Assembly: GCF_003369915.1 (NCBI RefSeq)
Contig: NC_046677.1
Coordinates: 20,540,913 to 20,604,912, forward strand
DNA: 64,000 bases
Direction of reading: 5' to 3'
DNA from: Drosophila miranda
Taxonomy: Eukaryota; Arthropoda; Insecta; Diptera; Drosophilidae
Translations under genes and position numbers: made by a program
Shown here: in pieces, positions 1 through 12,398 of the stretch
How the letters are laid out: every line of letters starts with the position of its first letter
How positions within the stretch are numbered: the stretch's first letter is position 1
Notes under the pieces: generated by a model
Databases searched by the model: none
What the model was told of the DNA's origin: nothing
What the model saw: only the letters and a program-made list of their open reading frames with translations

Positions 1-1081
1 GTCACTCATGAAACATTACTAATTACTTGTAAGTTTCAATTTTATCTGTAAAACACTTGAGATATGTCTTTAACAATGGGAATTCCATGTTGAAGTGCGC
101 GGTGCGCCTGCTTGTCCGTTAAATACTTGAGCATTTTAGTTGAACTTACTTATCAGCCGCTGTAGTATTTAAATCGGGGCCATAAAGCAATCCTAATGAT
201 TTACGCATGGTCGCGATGTATTTTCATTCAGTGTGACCAAAAAGTACCAAAATTTGTATAATGAAATCTTATCTTATCGATGTGAAGTCTTTTTTGTTGT
301 CTTGTGTTTGATTTTTGTTTTTCGGTTTGGTTTTGTGGGACTTTTCGTTTTGCGTTTGTCTTGGACAAATTTGTATAGCACAAATGGCCTAAAAGTATGC
401 CTCCGCATGGGTTCTGGTTCTGCTTCTGTCATCGGGGCTGTTTGCACAACGAATCAAAACGGAACCATCGCGTATACGCAACGTTTTTCCTCGCGCGTAT
501 ACGTGACATTGCTATTGAAGTGCAAAAGTGATTCCCCAATGCATTATTCCAGAATGCATTATTTATTAATCATCTAAGAATCTGATAAGATTGCCGTCGA
601 TGTACTCATCTAGCCACACCAATATGTATCTTAATTTGGGTTGTATTTCAATATAAAATCCGCAAACGATATTATCTGTTTGCACTGCAGATAAGATATA
701 TGTATATCCTCGCCATAGTCATCTGCAAGTTTATTCTTTCGGCCGTAGTTCAGGAAATGATAAGGTGATGGCTACAAAATTGCAAAGCTGTAATTGTTGT
801 ATTCAAATTTAAAGGAATGGATTACCATTCAGCGTTTCAGTAAAAAGGACAGGGCTGCCAAACAAAAATAATAGTTATATATATGAATAAGAAAAAAATA
901 TCCAACGAACAGACTCGTAGATATTACAAAAAGGATTTGAATTTTATACGAATTTATCTCGCTTCATTCTGGACTTTAATAGTTGGCCAATCACAATATT
1001 CTGTAATGGAAGCGTTATACAATATTAATATTAATTTAAGGTATTATTTAGATGATAGTTTATTGATATTATTAAAACGCG

Positions 1082-1266
1082 TTAGTCTGGTAGTCTAGTC
1101 TTTCTTCTGTTCCTCTTCTTCTCTGCGGTACTCTCCTCCTGCCTTCGCTGCTTGTCTGCTGTTCGTCTGCTGTTTATCTCGCTCTGCTGTGACTGCTTTT
1201 CCTCTGCTGTGACTGGTGTTGCTCTGCAGTGACTGCTGTTCCCCGCTGCTAACCACTGCTCCTTCA
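1082..1266. repeat. CT-rich low-complexity stretch with degenerate short repeats
   Basis: A pyrimidine-rich block contains several imperfect copies of a unit resembling CTCTGCTGTGACTGCTGTT. It lies downstream of the first Ly6 gene. The open frame on the minus strand here is a by-product of the repeat and has no protein-like features. The rest of 1-1911 is AT-rich and shows no gene I can support. Confidence 0.5.
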
Positions 1267-1911
1267 ATGGGACAGCTTGCCCACTCCTTCTTACATTAAT
1301 AGTAATATTTGTATCTTTGTCTGTTAGTATATGTAAGACACAGCGAGAGTTCTTTTATTGGATAAGTTTGTTGTCTGTCAGAATGTATTGCAGATCTAGT
1401 CTTTACATTCAGAAGAGTTTATGGCCACAACAATTCATATCTGTTAAAGTGGAAAATATATCGTACATTTTTGGCTGCCATATCTCTGCTCGGGCTCGAA
1501 ATCCAGACGGCTGTTTATGATAAAATTTGTATAGTTTATGGAGTCGAGAACGAACGCATTTCCGAACCTGTTCTGGAGTTTCTTTGATAATGTTTGGCAA
1601 ATTTTGAAACTAATTGGATTTCCTTTTAAAACTAAATATTATGTATTTATTAAGTTTTTTCCTTATGCTTCACATTTGGTTAGCTTTAATTAGTTTATAC
1701 AAATACAATTGTATATATTTCGATATTCGTTTTGCGTGTGTGTTGTGTGTGTTTTTGTGTGTCTCTTAAAAATTATATAAAATTTCGAATCACTTAACGA
1801 TGAGTGCTGTCTTATGAGTGTGTCTTTTGTTGGTGTGTGTGGGAGTGTTGTCTTAAAGAAACGAGGAATACTAAATTGTAGCACCGGGTGATGATGATGA
1901 TGACTTGGTCT

Positions 1912-4900
1912 CTAGTTGCGATGCAGTGCAGCCGCTACGATGGCCAGCATAAGAGATCCCAGGAGCGATGCCTGGAGCGTGGAGCTGCCGTTGCAGGCAT
2001 TCATGCTGCAGGGGTCGCAGTTGGACAGCTCCGTCCCGTTGTTCTGGCGCTGCAGCTGCTCGCAGACAGCCTCATAGGTGCCGACGCGGGAGCAACCGCG
2101 ATCTGTGATCAGGGTGCCATTGACTGTTGATAGGAAAGGGAATGATTAGTCTTGGTTTAGAGATTGTTCGGATATAGTCTACTCACCCTTAGCCTGAACG
2201 GAGTAGCAATGGAAGGTGTACTCCGTATCGACCACCGATCGTCGCTGTCTGATGGCCATCGATGGTGTGGTGCTCTCGGTCTCCACGGCCACCAGACGTG
2301 TGGTGTTCCTGGCCGCCAGAGCCAACAGATCCTCGGCGGGCGGCGTTGGCCATCCAGTAGTGGTCTCGACCGGTCCAGCTGTCGGTGGCGTCGGTGCAGG
2401 CGCCTCTGTGCTCGCAGTGCTCTCTGTGATCAGTTCCGTGGTCGTAGTCACCACTGTGGTGGTTGATGCTTCAGTGGTGGCGGGACTGGTCTCTACGGTA
2501 GTACTCTGGGAGCTCGTCTCCATCGGTGTCGTACTCTCCACAGTCGTACTTTCTTGTGTCGTGGTGGTGCTCGCCTCCGTTGTGGTGGTGGTGGTCACTG
2601 TGGAGGCTTCAGTGCTGCCGCCCTGATTGAAAAAGTCATCATTGCAGGCCAGTAGTGGTGTGTCCTTTTGCAGATTAGCACAATCATCGCAAACATAGCA
2701 CATGAGATCGGCATTAATGGCTGCAAATAGCAGGAAAAGTTGGTGTTTGCCAAAATACTTGTATCATATATGTATATCGATCGATCTGCAATCTGTACTT
2801 CCCTATTCTTAATATATTGTGGGTCTTAACCTTTTTTGATATATTCATATCCCAAAAAAAGCTATCCATCATCTGAATGTGATTCATGTATACAATTTTC
2901 TTTATTTCCCTATTCGTTATTGTCTGGGTGCCTTGCCCATATTTTTTGTACATGTGCTCTTATCCAGGAAAAGCTATCTATCAGTTAAAAGTGCTCAATA
3001 TATAGCTTGGGCAAACACCGACCGATGACAGGGCGCGGAGTGGATCATGTGAGGGTCATAAATCAACACAAATTATAAACCGCCGACTTTGGCGTATTAT
3101 TTGTCCATTCTTTGGCATCAGTGTATTTGTTCTTAAGCAGCAACTACTTTGTTGGAATTTTTCATTTGAGCAATTTGCATTTGCAACTCTTGCACAAATA
3201 TTTGCCAGCGTCAAACAGGTAAACAGACAAACTTATCGGGACGGGATGGGTACATTGCCATAATTGCCCTAATAGTGTTATCTGGGGATGTGGATGCGGA
3301 ACTATCAGCGGAGATAGCAGGTGACTCACCCTTACAATGGCTCCCGTAAGATTATTCAAATAGGCCTAAACCACCATTTGACTGCGTTCGCTATAGATAA
3401 ATCCACACTGACTGCGTTTCCGATAGATAAATCCCCATGGTATTAATTTCACTATAGATTATTCCCTCGCTTATTGTAGATAATTCTCAAACTGATTGTT
3501 CATTCATTCTCCTGTGAACTGTTATTCCTATAGGAATCTTCTTTCGACAGTTCTTCCTATACATAATTCTCCTGTGGACTGTGCCTTTCACAATCGATAA
3601 ATCCTCTCTTAACTACTTTCCGATGGATCTATAATCTCTTTATTTTCTATTATGAGTGGACCAAGTGTCAACACCTGTTGACTCTAGTCCCCTATAGACA
3701 AAATCCCCACTTGATTGTTCTCCCTATAGATATTATTCAACTTGATTGTTCCCCTATAGATAAGATCCCAATATTTGGGAATTTTTGTTTGTTGTTAAAA
3801 TGATGGACAATTTTTGTCGTGTTTTAATTTATAATATTATTTTTTGGTGTTTATTCTTTTTTAATTTATCATAAATCATTCTGATTGATGGCCGCCTTTT
3901 GGGGTGAGGCACAGCTTGTTGTGGGTTTAATGGCACGTGATAAGCGCCACCGAACCTCTCCATTCTGGAATTTGCACATCTGACTTTTGCATTTGACTTA
4001 CTTATTAATATTAAGCCTTAATTCTTGTTTAATTGTTTAGCTTCCAGAGTTCTAGACGGTTTATGTAAGTCCATATACTCTCTGGATCGTAAAAGCTTGC
4101 TTGCTGTTGGGAAGTGCCGACTTGTACAGCACATATTTAATTGAATCTTTGAGCCAGAGTGCAGCCTCTATTGAAGTTTGTGTAACCATTTCTATTGCGT
4201 CTTTACAGGCCTCCCTTAGCATCTAACAACAAAACAATATTCAATATAGTATACGCCATATATCTTACCTAACCACTTGATCTCTTCATAGCCCAACGAT
4301 TACTAAAATATGTATATCTTTTTGCAAAGAGTTTCCCATAGACAAGAAATCTTTCTGCTCCTAAATTTATATATCTCTCTTTTGAAATTCTTTAATGAGG
4401 CTACTTCAAACTGGCTTCACCCAGAATATGGTCTCCCAAAAATACAGATAACAGATAGACATATATCTCAGCTAACGCCTTACTATCCCTTTTTATACTG
4501 GAATACCTTTTGGAATATAAATCTCAAATACGTGGAAAGTTATTTTCTTAAGAGGAAATATACATATTTTTTAATAGTCATTCTGTATTTGTCAGGTAAT
4601 ATACACTTGGTGAACTCCCCCAGAACCCGGCTAACACCCCACAGTCCCAGATTAAATCGTTCGCAATTGCGTCAAGAGATTGTTGTGAAAAAACTACAGA
4701 ATTTCAGGTTTTTTCCCCCTTGGCTACGAGCGAGGTAGGTATTTTCTAAGCGGTGCTAATGGGCCAGACAAGTTTTCCCATTTCGGGCCGCTGCTGCTGC
4801 AAAATGTGTTAAGTGTAACTATAACATTTCCAATTAGCGGACAGCCTGGCGCGCCAGCTCAATGTCAAATAATATTTTGTATTTGTTCAGTATTTTCGTT

Positions 4901-5738
4901 CATTTCCATTTGAAAAACTGCACGAACTGCAGCTGACTGACTGAGTTTTCATCGGGGCCATAAATTAGAGGGGACCTATGGCACTTCTAGTAGGCATGGC
5001 GTAGGGGCCTGACTCTTAACAATTCCAGTCGGATGACATTTCCGCATCACAATCGAAAACTGAAATGCCCGCAAATTGGCAACAATCTTTGCATTATTTA
5101 TGACAATTTAATAATAACAGCAAAAAAAGAAGAGTTAATTTACTCTTTTTAATGTCGTCTGCGTCGGCTGACGTTGTTTCTGTCGCTGTTTGATATTCAA
5201 AATTCGATGGCGAAACCGCTCATGATCTTGAATTTTAAATTCATTTCGAATGCGCGTTTTGCCGCTGCACATTTATGTACTAATAAAATCTGATACACAA
5301 ATTTCATTTATTTATAGCGGCAGCAGCAATTCAAGAGCCACAAGACCTTTTTATCAGACATCATATGATTTTCTGGCTGGGCCTACGGCTTGGGGGGCTC
5401 TATCTGATATCGGATATACTTGCATGGTTTGTCCAGATATCGGTAATGTCACGACTTGAATATTTTAATTTATCTAGATGTCCAGAATATCTAGAATCGA
5501 ATGATATGCGATATTATCATGACACTTTTTGTGCATATTTCAGTTTTTCCTTGGGTCTTAGTATGCCATCAGATATATTTATCACTTCTTCTCCAAGAAA
5601 TACCCATCAAATTTTATCACGACACTTTTCCCGATACTCTAGTATACTCTTTCGGCAACTTCGAGTATAGTCCTTACCTGGCAACGCGAGTAGCAACAGC
5701 AGAGAGCTGGCCAAAAAGATGTGACTTTTGCTGGGCAT
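1912..5738 (-). CDS. Ly6/uPAR three-finger GPI-anchored protein with Thr-rich insertion
   Basis: Three exons join in phase: 5678-5738 (signal peptide, 20 codons plus G), 2187-2720 and 1912-2123, giving 268 residues. The mature part starts near INADLMCYVCDDC and has the ten cysteines of the Ly6 family. Between cysteines 4 and 5 sits a Thr/Ser/Pro-rich stretch of about 115 residues resembling a mucin stalk. It ends in IRQRRSVVD, a good furin-type site (R-X-R-R-S). The last exon ends NACNGSS followed by a hydrophobic tail, a typical GPI-attachment signal, so the protein should sit on the outer leaflet of the plasma membrane. Intron 1 is about 3 kb, intron 2 only 63 bp. It resembles its neighbour at 8769-10130 most closely. 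From memory of gene order it may be the counterpart of D. melanogaster CG7778; I am unsure of the name. Its function is not known to me; relatives organise septate junctions or modulate channels. Confidence 0.88.
3372..3775. repeat. Degenerate minisatellite in the first Ly6 gene's intron
   Basis: About ten diverged copies of a 30-40 bp unit built around CTATAGATAAATCCCC and CTTGATTGTTCCCC follow one another inside intron 1 of the first Ly6 gene. Copies differ in length and sequence, so the array is old. No coding potential is seen in it. Confidence 0.6.
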
Positions 5739-8700
5739 GGTGCTGTATGTTTGGTTTTATTTTAAAATATATATTTCGGATATATATTTTATATAAATCT
5801 GAGTCCCACAGATGATATAGTATATGTACTAATTGGTTTTATTATACTTTTGCACTTTGTGTCTTTTGTTTTCGCGATATCTGGTCTGTGTGCTGGGTCG
5901 ACCGCAGTTTGCAAATTCTCAAATTTAACTGAAAATCTTGTGATTTGTTTCAGACTTTTTATAGAGTTTTATACTGCGACAGCGGCTACGGCGCCAGCAG
6001 CTCCAACGCTGAGAGAGTGGGAGAGCGACCAATGGAGAGACCGTAAAACAAGTTTTACTTTTCTTTTCTTTATTGATAAAAAATTAATTTATAATGCAGA
6101 ATCGGCGAGCGCGCAAAATTTAATTGCCTGAAAGTAAAATCGAAAGAGAGTTGTTTGTTCTACCGATTCTCTTCCGTTCCCGGGGGCTCTTTTCTCTTAG
6201 GTTCTTTACATAGCGATACGGTAGCGGCCGATCGGTTGTCAGGTCTTTCCCATTCATATGATTCAGTTGCGGGGACTTATTCTAACCCATTCATTACGTT
6301 TAGATTTGATTGAACCTATTTTTTCTTAAATTTCTTTTGTTAACTCTTTGATTCTCAAGGATGACTTCTCGTTGGGTCTCCAATGCGATCGCTTCTTAGG
6401 TATTTGCCATGTATGTAAGTGATTCCGTTCCTTTCCATCTCAAAATTGAGTAACGATACGATACTTATTCTTAGTCAGCAAATGGAATCGGTGCACTTCC
6501 TCTTAATGGGAAAATTAATGGAATATATACTCGCTCGCAATTTTCGCAAACTTCGTTTCTTGAATATTAACTCTGTTGATGTCCCATGATTATTATTCAA
6601 TATCAAAAATACATACATCACGCAAAGCAAACAAACTCAGGATTGGACAAAGACAGAGACAGAGCCAAACAATTAACAGTGATATTTTGATGGAAATATT
6701 ATTGGCTCATCCTATTGACACCTTGTCGTCGGCGCGGGAGAAGGAGTGAGAGTTGGGTGGGGCGAAAGAACTTTGGAGTCGCACGAGCTTATACACCTAC
6801 GATATGTTCCAGTCGAGTGCGCAGCAAGGTCGAATCCACTCGAAAGTTAATGAAATTCCCAGACTGACCTACAAAAACAGGGTGAAGACGGGCTGGCTGG
6901 CAAATAGAGGTCAACCGATAAGGTGAGTTTTATCAGGTGTGAATATACATGTATATATTTGCAAACAAAACTGCATATGTATATATATATAATAAATTTC
7001 ACTGATTTGTTTATAAGAAACATTTCTTTTTAATTTGAATACAAATATATTGTGTTCTTTTCTTTTATTTTTTATTTTTAAATTTTCTATCTATTTTATT
7101 ATCAATAATAACAAAAGAATATACGAGCTCTCCCATGGAGAGATGAGCTGAAACAACAATTATGTGCTTATAAAAAGAGAACAAGTTTGCTAAGAAAATA
7201 ACAATCTTAGAACCTGTGGAGATCCACGGAAAAAGAAGAGATGAATTATTTAACAGGTTATTCAATGCTTTAATTAGAAAAGAGTTCGGTTTTTTTAGAA
7301 TACATCAGTTTTCATCAAAATACATATTCAATTTAGGAGATGAATTCGCTTCTAACTTTTCCCTATTACATTTAAGATTTATTGAATTGTTTTTCGCAAC
7401 AAAACTGCCCAAGTGCAACAAAACATTTCGTTCTCTTTCTCTTTTAGCGGCTATAACTATTGGCCCTGAAATGGTTTTCTGATGGTCGAGAGACCATCAT
7501 AAATCGTGCGTTCAATATGCATATATACGAGTATATCATTCATCTGGGGGGTTCGTGCCGAATAGTCAGTAGATCTGTTTAGTGCCGCTTGAGACAACTG
7601 ACGCATCAGTCTGAGAGCCGCAGACGGGAGATAAAAAGCTGAACTTCCCAAAAAGTGGAATAAAATATCAATCCAAGTGTCGGCGACATCACGTAAAGCG
7701 CGGAGTGACGATTCTCTTGCTCTGACTGCCAGTCTCGATATCGCTCTTTCTCTACCCCCAGAAGAGTGCTCTTTACAGTTCAGAATCGTCAACAAAAAGC
7801 CCCAAGACAAGCGGAGAATTTTGAAAGCCTTTTGGGCATGTTCGTCATTACAACTGCGGCCCGGAAGTTGTGAGGCAGCATTGACGAAAATAAAACGGGG
7901 AAGCAAAAAAATGCCCCCAACACGAGCCCAACCCCCATCCACTTTGATACTCGTATTGTATATAGTACTTATATATGTGAAAGTTATGAGCAACATAACA
8001 AATTTGGCAGTTGATTTAACCGTTTGTCTGCTTAGAACAAGTTTCCTTAAGCGAATCCCCGCCACAAACCGCACTCTGAAATCGAGCTTCCTCATCATCG
8101 AGTTGCTCATCGCCCGATTGAGAACTCTCAATATCAATATCAATCTCAGTCCAGTCCTGTCCTCTTATGGCGCCATAAATCTTGTAGAAATTTAAGGCTG
8201 CAATTGCCACTCGACTACCTATCGCTTATCAGGCTAAATGGCTCTGGGCAGTGTATCAGTTTATCAATTTATCAGTTTATTAGCTGCATGAAGTCATTGA
8301 GTTCTATTTGAAAATTCTAACCGCATAACTGCGTACGGGAGCACCCTCGCCTCATCGTCATAGCCTGCGTGCCTGGATGGATGACTTATCGTCCGAACCT
8401 AATTGATTCGATTCTGATAGTGCTTTCGCCCGCCTACAAGTTCCAGGTTGAATGAACATGAAGCGGCCCCCAATGAGTGGGCACTTTCCCACCAACCAGA
8501 AAAGAGGGAAACCATAGTTATACATGTGCCTTATCGAAGCCAATTAAACAATTATGCCAAAATAGCCCAGGTGCTCTCATTGCCTCCCGAATTTTGCCAT
8601 TTTTATGAGACATTGGCGTAAGTGTGCCATAAATAGACGAAAATCAAATCAAACCTCTCATAAATCACCCAACTGCGATTCCAAAAATCAACTCAGACTT

Positions 8701-8768
8701 GGAATTCTGTTTTGGGGCCATATATTATATATTTCGCTATCAATCCCCCGCTCCGTCCGTTCCGCAGT
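5739..8768. other. Intergenic region between two Ly6 genes
   Basis: This 3-kb stretch lies upstream of the first Ly6 gene and downstream of the second, both on the minus strand. It should hold the promoter and any non-coding 5' exons of the first. Open frames of 228 codons (7457-8143, minus) and 172 codons (7677-8195, plus) overlap on opposite strands. Neither has a recognisable domain, so I do not call them genes. GATA-type TTATC motifs are common. Confidence 0.5.
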
Positions 8769-10130
8769 TTAGGCCACAAGAATCGCCAGTAGCGTCAGTG
8801 CTGAGATTGTCCATTGGGCTGACGTCGACCTTGAGCCAGATGCATACATCGATCCCATGGTTACGTCAATGGGTTGATTGCAGCCATTCTCCTCGCACAG
8901 CTGACACCCCACCACGCTCCAGTTGTCGAAGAGCGCATCACAGGCGGCGGTCTGATTGCCCGACCTGGCCATGGTGCAGCCCCGATTAGTGATCACGGTA
9001 TCGTTACCTGGGGGATATATCAAGGGGGTTAGCTAACTGATAAAGTCTCGGTGAAAGTCAGTTCACATTGCTGCGATAATGTCACGGAGGATGTCAGTCG
9101 ATGATTCAGTCATCGTTACTCGCTACTATCTTATCAATATCGATGCAGCAATGTGAATGGCCTGTACGATAAGGTGGATGCTTACGTTGGAGCCTGGCTG
9201 TGTAGCACACGGCAATGTCAGACACCTGTCTGACGGTTCTACGCCTGCGTCGATCATCGCTGTCCTCATCCTCGTCCTCGTCTTCGTCCTCGTCGCCTTC
9301 GCTGTCAATAGAGGCAGCAGCTCCGGGCCGAACTCCGGTTCCGGTTCCGATTGCAGCACCACCTGCAGCACCACCTGCAGCTGCTCCTCCTCCCACTCCT
9401 GTACCAACTGCTGCTCCCCCTCCTGCTCCCACTGCTGCTCCGGGTACTCCTCCACCAACTCCATTTCCTGCAGCAGCTGCTCCTATGCCTATGGGGGACA
9501 GTGCCGCATTTGGAGCTGACTCATCGCTGTCATAGTCCTCATCCTCTTCCTCGCTACCATTATTCGCAGCAGCAGCAGGAGCAGCTGGGGGCTTGGACAA
9601 ACCTGTCCCTGGAATAGCACCAGGACTAGCAGCAGGACTGGCAGCCGGACTAGCAGCAGGACTGGATGGACTCACACTGGGGCTCTGGCTGGAAATGGAA
9701 GCCATGAGCATTCCATCACCATTCGCAGACGTGGGCGAGGCACTACACACCTCCATCTCGCTCAGCTTGGCCGTCTCATCGCAGTCCTGACAGGTATAGC
9801 AACGCAGAGCTGGAAAAGCACACACGACGACCTTGGGTTAGTTGTGGGTTGGTGCACAGTGCGACCGTGATAGGTCTTATCAGCAGCTCTTATCAGGCGG
9901 ATGAGTAATCCGCCCTGCCTGGGCCCCTGGCAGGGTTCAACGGTGCGTATGAGCAACTTTTTGTTTGGGGTCAATCAATTAGCATAGGAACGGTGTGGGT
10001 GCCATGGCTTAGTGCCGTGTGATTTATGGCCAACAGAACACCACCTGGTGCTATACATACCTGAAACACCTGATCCACTGAAAACCAACGCCAGAAGCAG
10101 CAACGACAACAAGAACAACAACGATTGCAT
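8769..10130 (-). CDS. Ly6/uPAR three-finger GPI-anchored protein with Ala/Gly/acidic insertion
   Basis: Exons 10061-10130 (signal peptide, 23 codons plus G), 9186-9809 and 8769-9007 join in phase to give 310 residues. The mature part begins near ALRCYTCQDC and carries ten cysteines. Between cysteines 4 and 5 there is an insertion of about 180 residues: first Ser/Pro/Ala repeats, then Gly/Ala-rich sequence, then an acidic DEDEDED run, then DDRRRRRTVRQ, which contains furin-like basic sites. After it the fold resumes with AVCYTARLQRND and ends in GCNQP plus a hydrophobic tail (GPI signal). The insertion is in the same place as in the gene at 1912-5738, although the inserted sequence is different, so the two are probably sister duplicates. 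I recall CG14273 as the likely D. melanogaster counterpart but am not sure. Confidence 0.88.
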
Positions 10131-12398
10131 TCTTTTGTGTGTTTCGAAGGAGAAAACTTTCAATTTGCAAACCGTCAACGCGTCAAAAAATTCAACAACT
10201 TCGATGTGTGCAGCGCTCCCCGGATGAGAATGTGGGCTCGAAAAGTACTGCTTCTTTCGCAGTTCCGGTGTTCTTTTTTTGGTTGGTTTTTTTGGTGCTC
10301 TTCGTATCAGCAAGCGCCACCGAAAATTCAAATGGAACTGCCAGACCGAAGACATCGACAGCAATGGAGGAGGCTGTTGTTTCCTCTATCAAAATAGATT
10401 TCTGGGCTATCATGCAATGGTGGCGGCTGGAGACGAGGCGGTGGGTAGAGAAAATAATTTGCTGCCTTGGTGAAACATGTCCCGCCCGGCGACAGAGATA
10501 ACCTCTGACGATAGCATCGCCAACGACGTTTCCAATGAAATGCGAAAGACAGAGACAGCATTGAAAGGCGAGGGGACCTGGGATGTTGCACTCGAGCATC
10601 TTACATGAGTAATGGGAAAATTATCTTTGATTGGGGAAAAAAAGTCAAAAATCAACAAGCTAGAAATGAAAGTCGAATGTGTATATACCTAAAGGCGTTT
10701 GCTTTATCATATACTGATCCAATTTCGGTGAACCTTTAGGGGAAGATGCTTAAAAATAATAAAGGAAGTTTAGTTGAATTGGCTTTGGAAATATATATGT
10801 TACTCTGAAAAGAATTTGTTATCGTAATGATCCAGAAGAGTTGGTGAATCATGCAAATTTGAAACTGAAAGAGTTCTTCGCTTCAAAAATAAGGGCATGA
10901 TCATCGATGATCTAAGCTCTTGATGATGATGAAGAATATATGTATGTTCTGAAAGATCTCAGCAGGATGTTGCCAAACACCAAACATTTCCCAATAATTA
11001 GAGTCTTTCAGTAAGAGCTCTCAATAAAGTTCTGAGGAAGGAATTCAAATGCTTTCGTAGATAGTCATACTTTTTAATATTTCAACATACTTACACCCAC
11101 AGTATCTTGCCACAAAGAGTGAGATCCCACTGTGACCATCCGCTGCAAGAATGATATTATACCTCCCCTAAAGGGTATCACAAAAAGAATCACATCTATG
11201 ACTGTTATACTCCCACAATCGCGTCGTAGAAATGTCTTACACAAAATCGTTATACTGTCATACAGCATTTATTCGTGAGCTCGCTAAGTATTTTAGTTCG
11301 ATCTTAGTTCCACTCGAGAATTCGCTTATGAACTAAACAGAATTGATTGCTTGACTAAAAATCAGAGTGTGTATTGTGGGCGTGGCTGGTAGGCATATCT
11401 AAGCTATATCTCAGTGCTCATCCCTTGACAGATTTACAGTTTACATTTATGTATATATATCGTATCATATATTGCATTGCTTTTGGGTTTTATCCTTCTT
11501 TTTGCTTGATTTCTAATTGAACATTTAGTTGCATTTATTGCATATTTTTGTTTGTTAAATTCGCATATTTTTGTTTGTATAATATTTGTTTGTTGATTGT
11601 TTCTGCGTGCGGTTTTTGCATTGAAGGAATTTCATTATGAAACGAATCCATAAATTCTGTAATTGAACATAAAATATATTAGAATTCTCTTAGAGTTGTT
11701 TTCTCCGATTTAAGCACATTTAAAGTTACCTAAGAATACATATGTATATGTATTAATGTTTATAATTCCCATCTATATTGCTTGCTATGAATATGAAAAT
11801 TAAAGGCAATCGGTGAATTCTTATACTCATCTTCCCTAACAATTATCAATATAACAATCAACATATAATAAAGCTACAATAAGAGCTAATGGAACAGGTC
11901 CTCCATCCCTGATATATGTGGGATATATGTATGTATGGGATAGTATGTAGTACATATTTGAATAAGCATATCCCTTAGAGGTCCATTTTCCCTTCCATTA
12001 ACATCTCATCTCCTGGTAATTGAAAGTTTTCATATTTGTTTGGAATAAAAGCGAATGAGCTTTTCTCTCTTTGAGGTTGTCGAGTATGTGTCTGTATCTG
12101 TGTTTGTGGGATTGTATCGGTGTATTGGAACGTGTGTGATTGTGTGTGTGTGTGCTTACATGGCTAGGGGTTGGGGAGAGGGTAAAGAGAGAGGTGGAGC
12201 AGGGTCAGGCGTGGGTCTGTAGATGCGGGGAGACGAGGGCGAGTGCCATTGAAAGGGCTTGTTCAAGTCAACGACATTGCACTCAAATATTTACAAAGTA
12301 AACGGTAACGGCAACGGTAAAGGTAACGCTAACGGTAACTCAACCTAAATGCAACCAACGCTACCAATAAGACACCCATACATCCACCAACACCTCCT
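10131..12398. other. Intergenic region between second and third Ly6 genes
   Basis: No coding exon with a protein-like signature is seen. Overlapping frames on both strands at 10,190-10,660 are short and conflicting, and probably reflect the GC-richer 5' flank of the second Ly6 gene. A short hexamer-like tract (AACGGTAACGGCAACGGTAA) lies at about 12,300-12,340, and TG- and GA-rich runs at 12,060-12,200. Confidence 0.45.

Noticed and set aside
2216-2626. 136-codon plus-strand frame rich in Val and Ser
   Set aside because: It is the antisense shadow of the Thr-rich insertion of the first Ly6 gene.
7457-8195. Overlapping open frames of 228 codons (minus) and 172 codons (plus)
   Set aside because: They lie on opposite strands of the same DNA, have no recognisable domain, and no splice partner was found; most likely chance frames in a GC-richer patch.
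9157-9617. Several plus-strand frames of Ser/Cys, Pro/Ala or Leu/Gln repeats
   Set aside because: All are shadows of the Ala/Gly/acidic insertion of the second Ly6 gene read in other frames.
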